Positions 47,674 through 58,692 of a stretch of 64,000 nt of DNA are shown piece after piece. The translations under genes and the position numbers were made by a program. The DNA lies in assembly GCA_002812745.2 (NCBI GenBank), contig NCSJ02000032.1, positions 124,001-188,000 on the forward strand, in the 5' to 3' direction. Each line of letters starts with the position of its first letter. Position 1 is the first letter of the stretch. Source of the DNA: Scytalidium lignicola (Eukaryota > Ascomycota > Leotiomycetes). The notes under the pieces are model-generated. The model was not told where the DNA came from and did not search any database. It saw only the letters and a list, made by a program, of their open reading frames with translations.

Positions 47674-49075
47674 AGTTGTGTCAAGCAAAAATAAAAAGGT
47701 ATTAATTACCAAAGGGCTGTACAGTTTTAACAATTAATGAGCGAGCTTTGGTTAAAAGCAGTGGGCCTCCATTGCTGACTCGAGAGTAAGTTGATTCTTT
47801 AAGATGGCAATCCAGCTTGAACTGGGGGTTGTCGATCGAGCCGCGGCTGCAGGGGCCTTCCCCGCAGCTAAGAAGACATCATGGAAGACACCCCTCATAT
47901 CAAATAAGCACAACGTAGTAGTAGCCTTTACACTAGAGCAAGCTCTTGTGTTATAGTATATACATCAAGTTTTGATAATAAGACGCATTTATTGAAATAG
48001 TCTAATATAGCTGACTGTCGCTAAGAACGCCATGTCCCATCCTGAATAGATGCTAGTACTGTCCTATAAAGCTCAGGGTCTACTCCCTCCTCACCTATGA
48101 TTCCCGTCAATAATCCTTCCAATTGTCGAACTAGCGACACCAGGGTTACTTTTCAATTTCATTTATCTTGATAAACTAATAACTTGTGATCCAGAATTCA
48201 AGGGTCTGATACTGTGAAGTGTGATACACTTTTACTGGTTGCATTTCATTTGATTCTAGAAGCTGAATGGGTTCAGTGGTCCTAACCTCCTTTGTGCCGG
48301 AGCTCAAATATGCCTAGTGGCAAAGGGACAAAGCAGAAAACCAGTGTTCAAAGTATCAAAATCCCCTGTTTGTTTTCTGATTTTTGTGTTTGTATGATGG
48401 CCAATAACTATTATTGTCACATTAGCAAAGTTTTGCACTTCACAAGTCTCTACGGTGAGGAAGTAGAGAAGATTGCAGCCCACCTTGATTACACGGTAGT
48501 CCACCCCAGTATCACATTACGGACAACTTTGTTACGTTCCATGGCATTCTAAAGTGCGATTGCAACGGCAGAAGGAGACTGATACCTTCTCTTTCTTCTG
48601 CCTATGTATCTTTCCTGAGACGGGACATCAGGTATCTCCACACACAGGTTTTTTGTCACATCCATTGCATCTCAGCTATCGCAAACTTCTGCCTCTTTTC
48701 AACTCCCTACTCTGACTAACAATGTGATCCGCTGAAAGAGAAATCCAGGCCTGCCTCTTTCTACTTTACAACCTAAGCAAGAAACGGCATTCATGAAGAA
48801 TCTATCCAGTTCTAACAGCTAGTCAGCTTTGACTGATCCTTTTTGAGGAAGGATATATATAGGCTATCCAGAAACTTGTTGGACAACTCTACTCTACTCT
48901 ATTGAGATATAGATATTCTGTTGTTCACTCTGTCTAATTAAAGGAAGCTAGGGTATCTTCTGATGCATCAATGCCCCCAAAACAGAAAAGTATACACACA
49001 TGCCCCTTTTGATTTTACTTCTCACTTGCTTAGTTGGGGCCAGAAAAGAAGGTTTCACAACCTCCAAAGCGAGAT
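47674..49075. other. Divergent intergenic region SDR / F-box-like gene
   Basis: 1.4 kb holding the promoters of both flanking genes. AT-rich. Short ORFs near 48292-48552 show no family resemblance. No repeat or RNA gene recognised. Confidence 0.5.
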
Positions 49076-49753
49076 ATGCTGTCCACGCTTCCAGCTGAAA
49101 TACTTCGCATGATCCTGTGTTACTGCTTGGTGTCAGATAAAAATCTCAGAGTTTGGTTTAGCGACCAAGGATGGCAGACTTCATGTGGATTGCCAGGTGG
49201 TACCGCCTCCATACTAAGGGTGTGCAAGATAATACACCCACACGCAGAAGAGATCCTCTACCGGTTCAATAGGTTTACATTAGAACAATGTTCAAGCAAG
49301 TGGTGGTGTCGTTTTGTGATAAGCATCAGCAATAATGCCTACAACAACCTAACTCACATAGAGATTCCTAAACCGATTGGTCCAGTGGCAGGTATGAAGG
49401 CACTTTTAGGCCTCCTACTCGGCTGTCAACGTCTGCAGCACTTATGCATTACTGGAAGAGCTGATCTCGCATCAATGCCAAGTTGCATAATGGAATATCT
49501 CGAGGCCTTTCGCATATCTAGTATACACCTTAAGCGGGTAGGCCTACCATTACCTGTTAAATTGCGAAACCAAGGAGGTGGGGAGAACTTTGTGATGCAA
49601 GGTCCGAGGACACGCAAATGGGAGAAGATGGCGACAGAAGGCAGAGATAGAAAGGTGAGTAGTCTTTTTCTCTCTCTAGGAAAGTAAGCAATTAAATCAA
49701 GGTCTTGCTAGATCCAGCGGCTTAAGAGAGGTGGGCTATTGTACATCATCTAG
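49076..49753 (+). CDS. Small F-box-like protein
   Basis: Start at the ATG in GAGATATGCTGTCC; the frame stays open upstream to 49034 but without another ATG. Two exons, 49076-49654 and 49712-49753, give 206 aa; the second exon adds only IQRLKRGGLLYII. The N-terminus LSTLPAEILRMILCYCLV is an F-box-like helix, followed by ILRVCKIIHPHAEEILYRFN, the pattern found after the F-box in many short Pezizomycotina F-box proteins. No LRR or WD repeats follow. Such proteins would link a target to SCF ubiquitin ligases through Skp1, but lineage-specific copies are often of unknown use. Intron placement is less sure than in other genes; without it the protein would end VSSLFLSLGK. Confidence 0.65.
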
Positions 49754-50177
49754 GAACGTAAGTCCCTATCGGATGAAGCCACATAGCAAAGGAATTCAAT
49801 CTTTGGAGTATGTACACTATGGTTTGGTCACGAAGCTACTAGGTTCCAGCTCCTGCTAAGCAGAATGAAATCTAAGCTAAATTTGATAATATCGTGTTGT
49901 TTTACTATCGCTCAATAACCTTGTTTATCATTATAACTGCCTCGAATAGGAGTAAAAGTAAAAATAAAAGTGTACGGTTCTCAACCAATCCAGCCACTTA
50001 CTCCAGGAAGAAGCGTCGATATACTTTGGTCAAAACTCCAAAGTTGTGACAAATCTTAATAGGGTGAGACCAAGAAACACATAAAAGCCGCTGCTATTAT
50101 TTATAAACAAACGATCATTCCCAGCTTATAACTCCCGGCTAAAACAAAGAATATCATATTCTCTCCCCCTTATTCAT
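49754..50177. other. Convergent 3' intergenic region
   Basis: 424 bp between the F-box-like gene and the phosphoesterase gene. AT-rich, no feature seen. Confidence 0.6.
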
Positions 50178-51334
50178 CTATAAATCCACGATCTCAGCCC
50201 GGTTTCCTAATTCAGTAGTACTCTGGTACACCAACGCCGCATTCACCATAACTCCACCATTCCCACCACTGGGACCAACCATCAGTCTTTGCCATAGAAT
50301 ACCTTTAATACCGTACCAGATAACTCTAATTGCATCTAGCCAGGCCAAGCTAGGAAGCAAGTCACGTATAATCCCTGCTTTCTTCCTCGCCATAAGCCTT
50401 TCATACGCACGCTGGCCTTCATCCCAGAATACCGCCTGCTGACCATGACCCGAATGGACGTGACCAAATACGTGAAGCCTGGGTCTCACACGCCAGATCT
50501 CTTCGAGGAGAGAGGTACAGCCAATACCCAGATCTAGATGGTAACGAGGTGGGCCGTGAGTGATGAGCACATCGGTGTCTCGTGGAATCTGATCTTTCCA
50601 GTGATCGGTGCCTCTATGGTATTGAAATCTGTAGTTGCAGAGGTAGAGAGGGCAATTGATGAGCTTTGCAACTTACTAAAAATAAAAAAGGGGACACGAG
50701 AACCAAAGGAAAGGAAAAGATTTAAAACAAAAAAGCAAATAAAAAATAATTAATTGAAGAAAGAATATGGAATGAGATGTAGCACTTACGCAAAGTCAGA
50801 GCCTCCACATTGCGGAATGTACGGCGACCCAAAGACGTTGAGTTTCCTCCCGCCCTTGAATTTCAGCGTGATGGATTGGTTCTCGAGGTAATGGATCGAC
50901 TTGAGGTCGAGCTTCTTGCCGCTGTCTTCCTCTCTGCGCGACTTGGGATCGAAGTAGCTATCATGGTTTCCTGCTATGACAATCTTCTCCTTGTGCGGCA
51001 ACGAATCGATCCAATCCAGCTGCGCCTGGATCTCCTTTACGATCCCGGCATTGGTGAGGTCCCCGGAATGGATGAGCAGGTCACCGCTAGGGACCTGGGT
51101 TGTGTTTGTGTGAGTGTCGGAGATGCAGACGATGCGAATGGATGGTTTGTTTCGAGGAGGCAGGAATGGGGCCCCGCGGACGAAGAGAAGGATGAAGTAG
51201 ATGAGTCGGATCAAAGCTTGGAGGGGAGCGTCGAGGATTTCATCGAGAGGTGTTGGCGGGTCCCAGATGTTCTTCCTCCGCGCCCACGGCCACTGCCGAT
51301 TCCTTTTCCTTTTCAGCTTGGCTTGATTGTCCAT
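50178..51334 (-). CDS. Calcineurin-like metallophosphoesterase, MPPED type
   Basis: Two exons on the minus strand, 51334-50790 and 50628-50178, 161-bp intron, 331 aa. A basic N-terminus (KLKRKRNRQWPWARRK) and one hydrophobic segment (about residues 38-54) suggest a membrane anchor. The metal-binding motifs are complete and in order: Asp73/His75 in CISDTH, GD at 91-92 in LLIHSGDLTN, GNHD at 122-125, His206 in LITHGPP, and GHVH at 237-240. The single-domain plan resembles MPPED1/MPPED2 (239AB) phosphodiesterases. Natural substrate unknown. The intron falls between the GNHD and the last two motifs, so neither exon alone would be active. It shares a 634-bp divergent region with the anoctamin gene. 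Confidence 0.88.
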
Positions 51335-51968
51335 TGATAAGGATGTCTCGGGGAAATTGAGCTCTAGCTTTGTTTGTTCAATAATATATGTACGGCAGGG
51401 ATTTTGAATTTCAGCCGTGGATTGGGAAGGTTTGTAGTTGGGGATGAAGATAGCGACACATTTTTTGTAAGTGATGCTATTACTATGGATGCTTGTATTA
51501 CTACTTTGCTACGCACGTGGATTGGAGAGGAGCAGTTATTTGGGGGCGGTCAACAATCCAAGTTCATCACTTACAAGCTGGCTAGTGAGGGTACGGAGGT
51601 ACGTAAGTACATGCAGCAAGCACCCTCGTACCTTCGTACCTTCGTGCCACGGGTCAATGACCTCAGCTGCACCAGTGTGGCTCAATTCTCCTCTTGCGCA
51701 CTGCCACAGCGGGACCCAGATCTCGGGCGGGGAGGGAACGCGATTTCGTCATGGGCGGTCGAGCCCTGTTTGCACCCAACACAGACGCTGGCCGGGGGGT
51801 GTGTCTTGCATCTCGCAACCGCCAAAAAGTGTAGACGGCCCACGGCTGCCACCTTTCCATTTCCCTCTCTTTCCTTTTTCCTCTCCCTCTTTAATATCCT
51901 CTTCCACCACCGTTCGAAGAATTGAGGGTCTGGAGATCGAGAGCTTCCGAAATTTTTCGTGCGGCGTC
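51335..51968. promoter_or_regulatory. Divergent intergenic region phosphoesterase / anoctamin
   Basis: 634 bp between start codons. It contains a GTAC-rich stretch GGGTACGGAGGTACGTAAGTAC near 51589-51610 and a C/T-rich run at 51860-51910 just before the anoctamin start, probably near its transcription start. No other element called. Confidence 0.5.
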
Positions 51969-54687
51969 ATGGATTCACCAACGCGGTCCGAGTATTCCAA
52001 TTTCGAGTAGGTGTTCGATTGCTTGGCGTGTACACAACCCTGTGGACTCGAGCTAACCTATAGTCACCAGCGTCGACTACGTGATTAATTTCCAATTTGG
52101 ATTGAAAGGTATGCCTTAGCTACAGCTAGCACTCCTGGTATAATTTCCTGACCTGACTCATGTGAGGTAGAATCAGAGCAAGCAGAAGCTGAAGCACAAT
52201 TCACGACACTCATCCAAGCACTTAGCAATGTCGGCCTGAATACCGAAGTTCGCAATGGAGACAAGGGTTCCCTCCTTATATTTGTCAGAGTAGCCTCAGA
52301 GAGCCATATTAGAGCCGAGGTCTACCGATCGCGAGTTCAGGATTGGCTGTACGGCGTTCGAACCCGCGCTCCGGAGAAACAGCTTCAGAAGGCCCTTAGT
52401 GACGAGCCCATTACCCCGGCTGAGAAGCTCCGTCTGGTATACCTATTGATCACCAAGGCCGAAAACGAAGGTGGAGCTGGAATCACACCAAATTATGGAG
52501 GATGGAAGAATGTCAAGTCCATTTTCCCTCTCCATGACAGTAAATTCAACAGTACCTGGGTCAAAGGGCTGAGCACCAAATACCTGCTGGAAGAAGAGGA
52601 CTTGACCCAGATCAAAGATAGGTTCGGCGAGAAAGTTGCCTTCTACTTCTCTTTCTTGCAAAATTACTTTATATTTCTCTCGTTTCCTGCAATCTTTGGC
52701 TTCAGCACCTGGGTTCTCTTCGGTTACTACTCCTCCATCTACGCTGTTGTCAATGCATTGTGGACCGTCATCTTCATTGAATACTGGAAGAAGAAAGAAG
52801 TAGATCTGGCAGTTCAATGGGGAGTTCATGGTGTATCACGCATTCAACACAAACGCCCGGGCTTCAAGTATGAGGCAGTAATAACGGATAAGGTTACGGG
52901 TGAAAAGGTCAAGTTCTATTCACCATTCAAGAGGCTACAACGACAACTTCTCCAGGTTCCTTTTGCTATTTGTGCGGCAATGGTACTGGGTAGCCTGATA
53001 GCCGTATGCTTTGCTATCGAGATCTTCATATCAGAGATCTATACGGGTCCATTTAAGACCTACCTTGTGAGTGAATACTGGCATCATGTCATGAGCGAGC
53101 TAATATGTCCAGGTGCTCTTACCGACCGTCATTCTTAGTATCGGAATGCCCACATTATCGGCGATCCTGACAGGTTTTGCATCAAGACTAACTGACCTTG
53201 AAAACTATGAAACTACTGATGGTAACGTTGAATAATGTCAATCTTTTTATTTGGAAAAATCTCCCTAACCCTACACAGCGGAGGAGACAGCGATGATCCA
53301 GAAGATCTTTGTCCTTAACTTCATCACCTCTTATCTCCCAATTTTCCTAACAGCGTTTGTCTATGTGCCTTTCGCTCAGATCCTTGTTCCTCATCTAGAC
53401 GTCTTCAACCTGGCAGTGAAGCCCTTTGCAGAAAATGAGAAGCAGATGACAGTTCCCCAAACAGGATTCAAAATTGACCCGAACAGACTAAGGAAGCAGG
53501 TCATTTACTTTACCGTAACGGCCCAGATTGTCAACTTCCTACTAGAAGTCATTGTACCATACGCCAAGCGTGTGGTTTTCCGCAAGTATAAGGAAGTTAA
53601 GGAGGAGCGCGCTGCTAAGAATGGCGGGGATCAGCAGGTTGCCATTGTTGATTTACCAGAAGAAAAGGAATTCTTATCTAGAGTTAGGGCACAGGCGGAA
53701 TTAGGTGAATATGATGTTGCTGCCGATTTAAGGGAGATGGTAGTACAATTTGGTAAGTTCTTGACTTTTACAGCGCTAATTTTCATTGTATATACTAATT
53801 CCTCACTAGGATATCTCTCCCTCTTCTCCGCGGTCTGGCCTCTAGCTGGCCTTTCCTTCCTTATCAACAACTGGATCGAGCTGCGTGGTGATGCCCTGAA
53901 AATAGCTGTGGAAACTCAACGTCCTGTTCCCTGGCGAGCCGATTCTATTGGACCATGGATACATGCCCTTGGGTTCCTTGCCTGGATGGGTAGCATAACC
54001 ACCTCGGCTCTGGTGTTCCTATTCGGCGATGGTGGAATTGGGCCAAATGGCTCACCCAGCAATATTACTGCTTGGAGCCTCCTTCTAGCGATTTTGTTCT
54101 CGGAACATCTGTACTTTGCCGTGCAACTTGTTGTCAGGGCGGCACTTAGTAAAATTGATAGCCCTGGATTACAGCAGGAGAGGGGAGAGAAGTTTTTGGT
54201 TAGAAAGTATGATTTACTGCCCATGCTATCCTTCTGCACGAATTTTCTTTTGTTTTTTTTAATATTTTATTTTTATTTTGGAAAGAGAGGATCTAACAAA
54301 GATAATTTAGACAATTCCTCGAAGAAAGCCTTGGCCAAGAAGCAGCTGAAAAGGCCATCGAAGGCAATACCAAACTCNACTGCTGAGAAAATTACCAGAT
54401 CGATTCTTGAGGAAGACGCAAGGCAGTCTACCCTGGATGGCCATGGGTCGCCTGAAGAACGGTAAACACCCTTTCCCTCATAATAATGCTAGATTGACTG
54501 TGGCTGATGATTGAATGTAGCTTCTGGAACCGTCAACGAGGAGCTGCTGAGACTATTACTGTTGGGAGGGGTTTTATAGCTAAGGTATGTTTGCTATCGT
54601 TTTCTCTCTTAAGGAGGGGTATTATTGAATGGTTTAGCTAACTCTAGACAGGCCAATGCTTTGAGTGAGCCGAAGAAACAAAAGTGA
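51969..54687 (+). CDS. TMEM16/anoctamin family protein, probable Ca2+-dependent lipid scramblase
   Basis: Nine exons: 51969-52006, 52071-52108, 52171-53066, 53113-53221, 53279-53752, 53810-54206, 54288-54461, 54521-54584 and 54652-54687; 741 aa. It follows nhTMEM16 of Nectria nearly throughout: VDYVINFQFG, LRLVYLLITKAENEGGAG, EVDLAVQWGVHGVSRIQ, IPY-type helix LLEVIVPYAKRVVF, NNWIELRGDALKIAVETQRP and WRADSIGPWI. Acidic residues on helices 6-8 that bind Ca2+ in the family are present (for example the Glu of LLEVIVPY and the Glu/Asp of NNWIELRGDALK). Ten membrane helices expected; plasma membrane or ER-plasma membrane contact is likely (yeast Ist2). The intron 54207-54287 is 81 bp without an in-frame stop, see findings. 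N at 54378 is the third base of TCN, still serine. After the last TM a charged C-terminal tail ends EPKKQK. Confidence 0.9.
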
Positions 54688-55327
54688 GATACGGTTAAGT
54701 TTTTTTAAGTGTTGTGTAGCAGCGGAGTGTGACTGGAGTATTGAATGGCCCACGGTGCTAGCTGCGCAGTTGTCTGTTCACGGGAGGTTTCATTTTATAA
54801 AGGTTAATAAAATAGTCTTTAGATTGACTGACCTGTTGACTTCCTTTCAACACGAATTGAAACCCACAATATGTTAAAGATATACGTCAATTTTGTGAAC
54901 TGTCATCATTTCAATACGTGATTTTTTGTATTGAATATCTAATTCACGCTAGATATTGTATGTATGTATATGTATATATATACCACCCCCTTTCTCGGAA
55001 GGTGGAAAACCATTTACAGAATTTATATACAAATGAGTAATCGTTCCTTTGTCCGCCGTACTCCGGGATATCTCTTTAAAAAACCAGATTTGAGTCCACC
55101 AAAAAAAAAGAGGAAAACGATAAGTTATAACCTCCCAAAAGCCGTAATATCTGCATGCCTGCTCGTTCAAATCCTAGAATTAGACGATAAAAAAAAGAGG
55201 AGCCCCAAGTATTCCCAAACCTATATCCATCCGTACCCGCGTAATAATCATTGCAGAATCTTTCTTTATATATAACCCATAAGTCCGCGCTCCGAAAATT
55301 AAAAAAAACAAGGATTTTTCCTAATCT
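54688..55327. other. Convergent 3' intergenic region
   Basis: 640 bp between the anoctamin gene and the phosphate transporter gene. It includes a short (TA)/(GTAT) stretch at about 54957-54982 and several A runs. No gene seen. Confidence 0.6.
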
Positions 55328-57651
55328 CTATTTCAACAAACTGCCCACATCTTGTAACTTGATGCTCTGAACCCTGCCGGGCTGGCCGTTTCTTCCAGGA
55401 TTCCTCTGCACGGCCCAGCCAGCTCCCCATCCAGGTAAGGTGCCGCCACCAAAATAGAAGTCATCAGGATTACTGGTGACGGAGACGCTGTATCCACCGG
55501 CGGATTCACTCGTGTCTGATCCTCCACGACCGTGCTTTCCGCTCTTTCTGGGGTTACTGTCTTTGGGTAAGAGTTCTGGCGAGGTCATGATGCCGACTCG
55601 CTCCCGGCGTCCAAAACCCATGGCTTTCAACATGGGACTAGAACGTGGACTCCCGTTCCCGGTCCACATAAACCCGGCTGGTCTCCCGCCGCCGAAGGGG
55701 TTTAATTTTGCAAACCACCTTCTCTTACTGCCGGGCATGGTAACCGAATTGTTTCGACTTGCTCCCTCGTCGAGAGGTGTCCGGCCTTCTCCCGCGAGTT
55801 CCTCCAGGGTCCTGCCACTGGTTTCGGGGACGAGGAGAGAGACTAACGTCCCGCTGAGCATGAAGAGCGCAAAGATCTGCATGAGATGATTCAGCCAGGG
55901 GCTGCAATCGGACCCACTACAGTTCTTGACGCTCCCCTTGGCCAGCAACGGCGGCGCGATGACTTGTGCTATAATGGCGCCAATCTTGCCGGCTCCAGCA
56001 CTTAGACCATGACCCGTACTCCTATAACGTGTCGGAAAGCACTCTCCGGGAATAATGAAGGTGGTAGTATTGGGGCCAAAATTAAAGAAGAACTGTGCTA
56101 GCACATATAATGCTAATAATGCCCCCTCTGAAAGGTGGCTGTATGCGAAGCCAATGATGCAGAAGAGGATGGTCAGGATAAAGAAACCAAAAACTTGAAT
56201 TGGCTTTCGGCCTACCGTGTCAATAGTAGCGACCGAGACCCAGTATCCAGGGATGGCTCCTGCGCACGAGAGAACCAAGTTCCCAATAGCAGCACGCAAG
56301 AGCGTCTCGTAGATAGTCTTGCCAGTAGAGTAGCCTATGGCGTCCAAGACGGTGGAGTTGTTAAGTTGAAGACCGTAGTAGGCCAGATCGAGGAAGAACC
56401 AACTCGAGGTGGTCCCGATCAAGACCTTTGCATTCTGCCACTGCCGAAAGTAGGTGATGCAGTCGGGCCAACTGGCAGTGGGGACGGACAATCTATTTCC
56501 GATGGTTGCTTTGGTCCGGTGTTGGGTGATGGGATCGATGGTAGCCTTAGCCTCGTTGTTCATATAGGCTTTGATATCCGCATCTGCCTTCTCGATATCA
56601 TGTGCGACATCGAAGGTGTACCGAGGTGTCTCGGGGATGGTGATGCGGTAGTAGAGCGCGAAACATGCGGGTAGAGCACCGAAGCCTACAATGATGCGCC
56701 AGGCCCGGTCACCAGCAACCTGGCATGCAGCGTCACAAGAGGACCAGTCAGAAGTGGTGTTGATGAAGGAGGAACGGAAAGCATAAGTTGCTACGAGCGC
56801 AACGAGGGCGGCGGCGAATTGACCTGCCCCCTGCATGGAAAAGACAGCAGCCATCATGGCGCCACGCCATCGAGTAGGTGCGAACCTAGTAGAGAGAAGA
56901 GAAATGTTAATTTTTGAGTTTTTTGGGTTTGTTTTGGTTTTTGAGTATGAGAAATTTAGGGAGCTGGGGAGAGACTTTCTCGGTTGGTGTTAAGAAGTCC
57001 TTAAGCACCGCCCCTTGTTGTTTTTCGGATTGAAACAGAACGAAACCAAACCAAACAGTAGAATTAAAAAAGAAAGGTAATAACTAACTCAGAAGTAATT
57101 ACTGCGCTCAAAGGGTAATCTCCTCCTATGCCTATGCCCATGATAATTCTCCAAAAGATCAACAAGCCCGTGATGGTAATGGAAGGGCTTGGAGCCGCTA
57201 AACTCTGGGCAAGCGTTGCAAACACAATGATGGCCAGCTCCACGCCGTACATCTTTCTCCTGCCAATGATATCGCTGAGCCAGCCAAATCCGACCTGGCC
57301 GATGACGGCACCACCACTGGTGGCAGCCTTGATGGCGGTATTTGCACTGGTGGACATGACTCCCAGGTTTTTGGAGTCCTGCCAGAAGACCATGCCCAAC
57401 ATGCTGGTGATCAGATTGATGGCGAAGATATCGTAAGAATCGGTGAAGAAGCCGATGCCAGCGACGACGACGGCTCGAACATGGTACCAGCCAAAGGGCA
57501 CCTTATCGATTTCCGAGAGGGCCAGTCGTCGGCGGAGGTTAGGGTCGGTGATGTGTGAGTAGTCGTTGTGGAAGTTGTGGAAGGCAGCGTTGCCGCCGTA
57601 TGTGCGGATGTTGGCTGGTATGGCCGGGGAGGGGAGGTAGGGCTCGTCCAT
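55328..57651 (-). CDS. PHO84-type inorganic phosphate:H+ symporter (MFS)
   Basis: Two exons on the minus strand, 57651-57089 and 56885-55328, 203-bp intron, 706 aa. It has 12 hydrophobic segments with a large central loop (about residues 260-340). Family signatures: GIGFFTDSYDIFAINL in the first helix, WLSDIIGRRKMYG (MFS loop), GIGIGGDYPLSAVITSEFAP, and VPETSGRTLEE after the last helix. The splice restores GDYPLSAVITSE | FAPTRWRG. In fungi this PHS family (yeast Pho84, Neurospora PHO-5) imports phosphate at the plasma membrane and signals to PKA. The C-terminal cytosolic tail is about 140 residues, Gly/Ser/Pro-rich (SKRRWFAKLNPFGGGRPAGF), longer than in yeast. Upstream lies a 3.46-kb intergenic region with E-box motifs. 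Confidence 0.94.
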
Positions 57652-57663
57652 GGCTGCAAGAGG

Positions 57664-57712
57664 TGGTGATGGTGATGGTGACGGTGATGAAGATGAAGAT
57701 GGTGATGGTGGG
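57664..57712. repeat. GGTGAT/GAAGAT hexamer-like microsatellite
   Basis: Imperfect GGTGAT and GAAGAT units directly upstream of the phosphate transporter start codon (57651), so within its 5' leader (on the minus strand a C/A/T-rich ATCACC repeat). Confidence 0.75.
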
Positions 57713-57825
57713 GGTTAAAACCCGAGTAAACAGTGGGTTGTAGCCAGAGACCGGAAGAGAAAATTGGATAAGAATACTAGATGGAAAGGAAGGAGATTTC
57801 TAGCTCGAGTGATACCACACACAAA

Positions 57826-57854
57826 CTCTCTCTCTCTCTCTCTCACACACACAC
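57826..57854. repeat. (CT)n(CA)n microsatellite
   Basis: About nine CT units run straight into about five CA units. It sits about 175 bp upstream of the phosphate transporter start. Confidence 0.85.
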
Positions 57855-58663
57855 TTTTTTGCTCGGAAGGAATTGAGGCGACAAGCGAAAGCTGACGAGA
57901 GCTGACTTTTGGGGTAGTGAGTGATGGAATGACGGAAGACAAATCCTGCAATGCTGCTTTTTTTGGGCATCCACGGAGCGTCACCAGGGTCAAGGCATCT
58001 CTCTAAATCTCTCACACTCCTCTTTCTCTCTTTCTCACTCAGTGGTGGTGGTGGTTTCTTTGACGGGGTCGGATTGAAGAGGGTTGTAGCGTGCGGGAAA
58101 CGAGCTGAGTCAAAACTGGTGACCAGGACGAGCAGAGGCAAGTGAAAAGTTTCAGTCAAGCTCAACAAAAATATCGAAATATTCGTTCTGGTACGGAGGT
58201 AGGTGTAGAAGTTAAAGTAAAGATAAGAGACGTTGCTGTAGTAGTAGTTGTTGTTGTCTTGGGATTACGAACTCAAGGAATACTCCGGGCCTGGGAGCTT
58301 GACCTGTGTTCTAGACAAAAATGGAGGAATGAGGGTCGGCTACGTTGCTCGAGATATATTTTCTGCAGACAAGCAACGACACGGGCCGGAGAGCAGTGCC
58401 GAAACGGAGGGCTGGGAGAGAGGAGATGGAGGAAGGGGGAAAAGAAGAGAGGACGCAGGAGGCTCGAAGCTCGAACGACTATTTGCTCCAGTTCGAGTTG
58501 AGTCGAGTCAAGTCCAGTCAGTGGTTGCCGCCGCCGCCGGAAGAGCGCACCACGACAAGACAGCAGAGCAACAGCAGCAAGAGGTTGGAGGGTTGGAGGG
58601 GGCTTTTTTTCCACGGGGCGAACTCATCCAACGACTACGGTACCAAAGCGCACCACGGACATC

Positions 58664-58692
58664 CAACGAATCAACGAATCAACGAATCAACG
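58664..58692. repeat. Tandem octamer CAACGAAT x3
   Basis: Three perfect copies of CAACGAAT followed by a partial fourth (CAACG). Intergenic. Confidence 0.85.

Noticed and set aside
49034..49075. Upstream start for the F-box-like protein at 49034
   Set aside because: The codon there is TTG, not ATG, and no upstream exon joins in the right phase; ATG at 49076 used.
57128..57436. 102-codon plus-strand ORF inside the phosphate transporter gene
   Set aside because: It is the antisense shadow of conserved transmembrane coding sequence; the real frame has family motifs.
51590..58201. Shared 12-mer GGTACGGAGGTA upstream of the anoctamin and phosphate transporter genes
   Set aside because: Pairs of identical 12-mers are expected many times by chance in 64 kb; no longer similarity around them.
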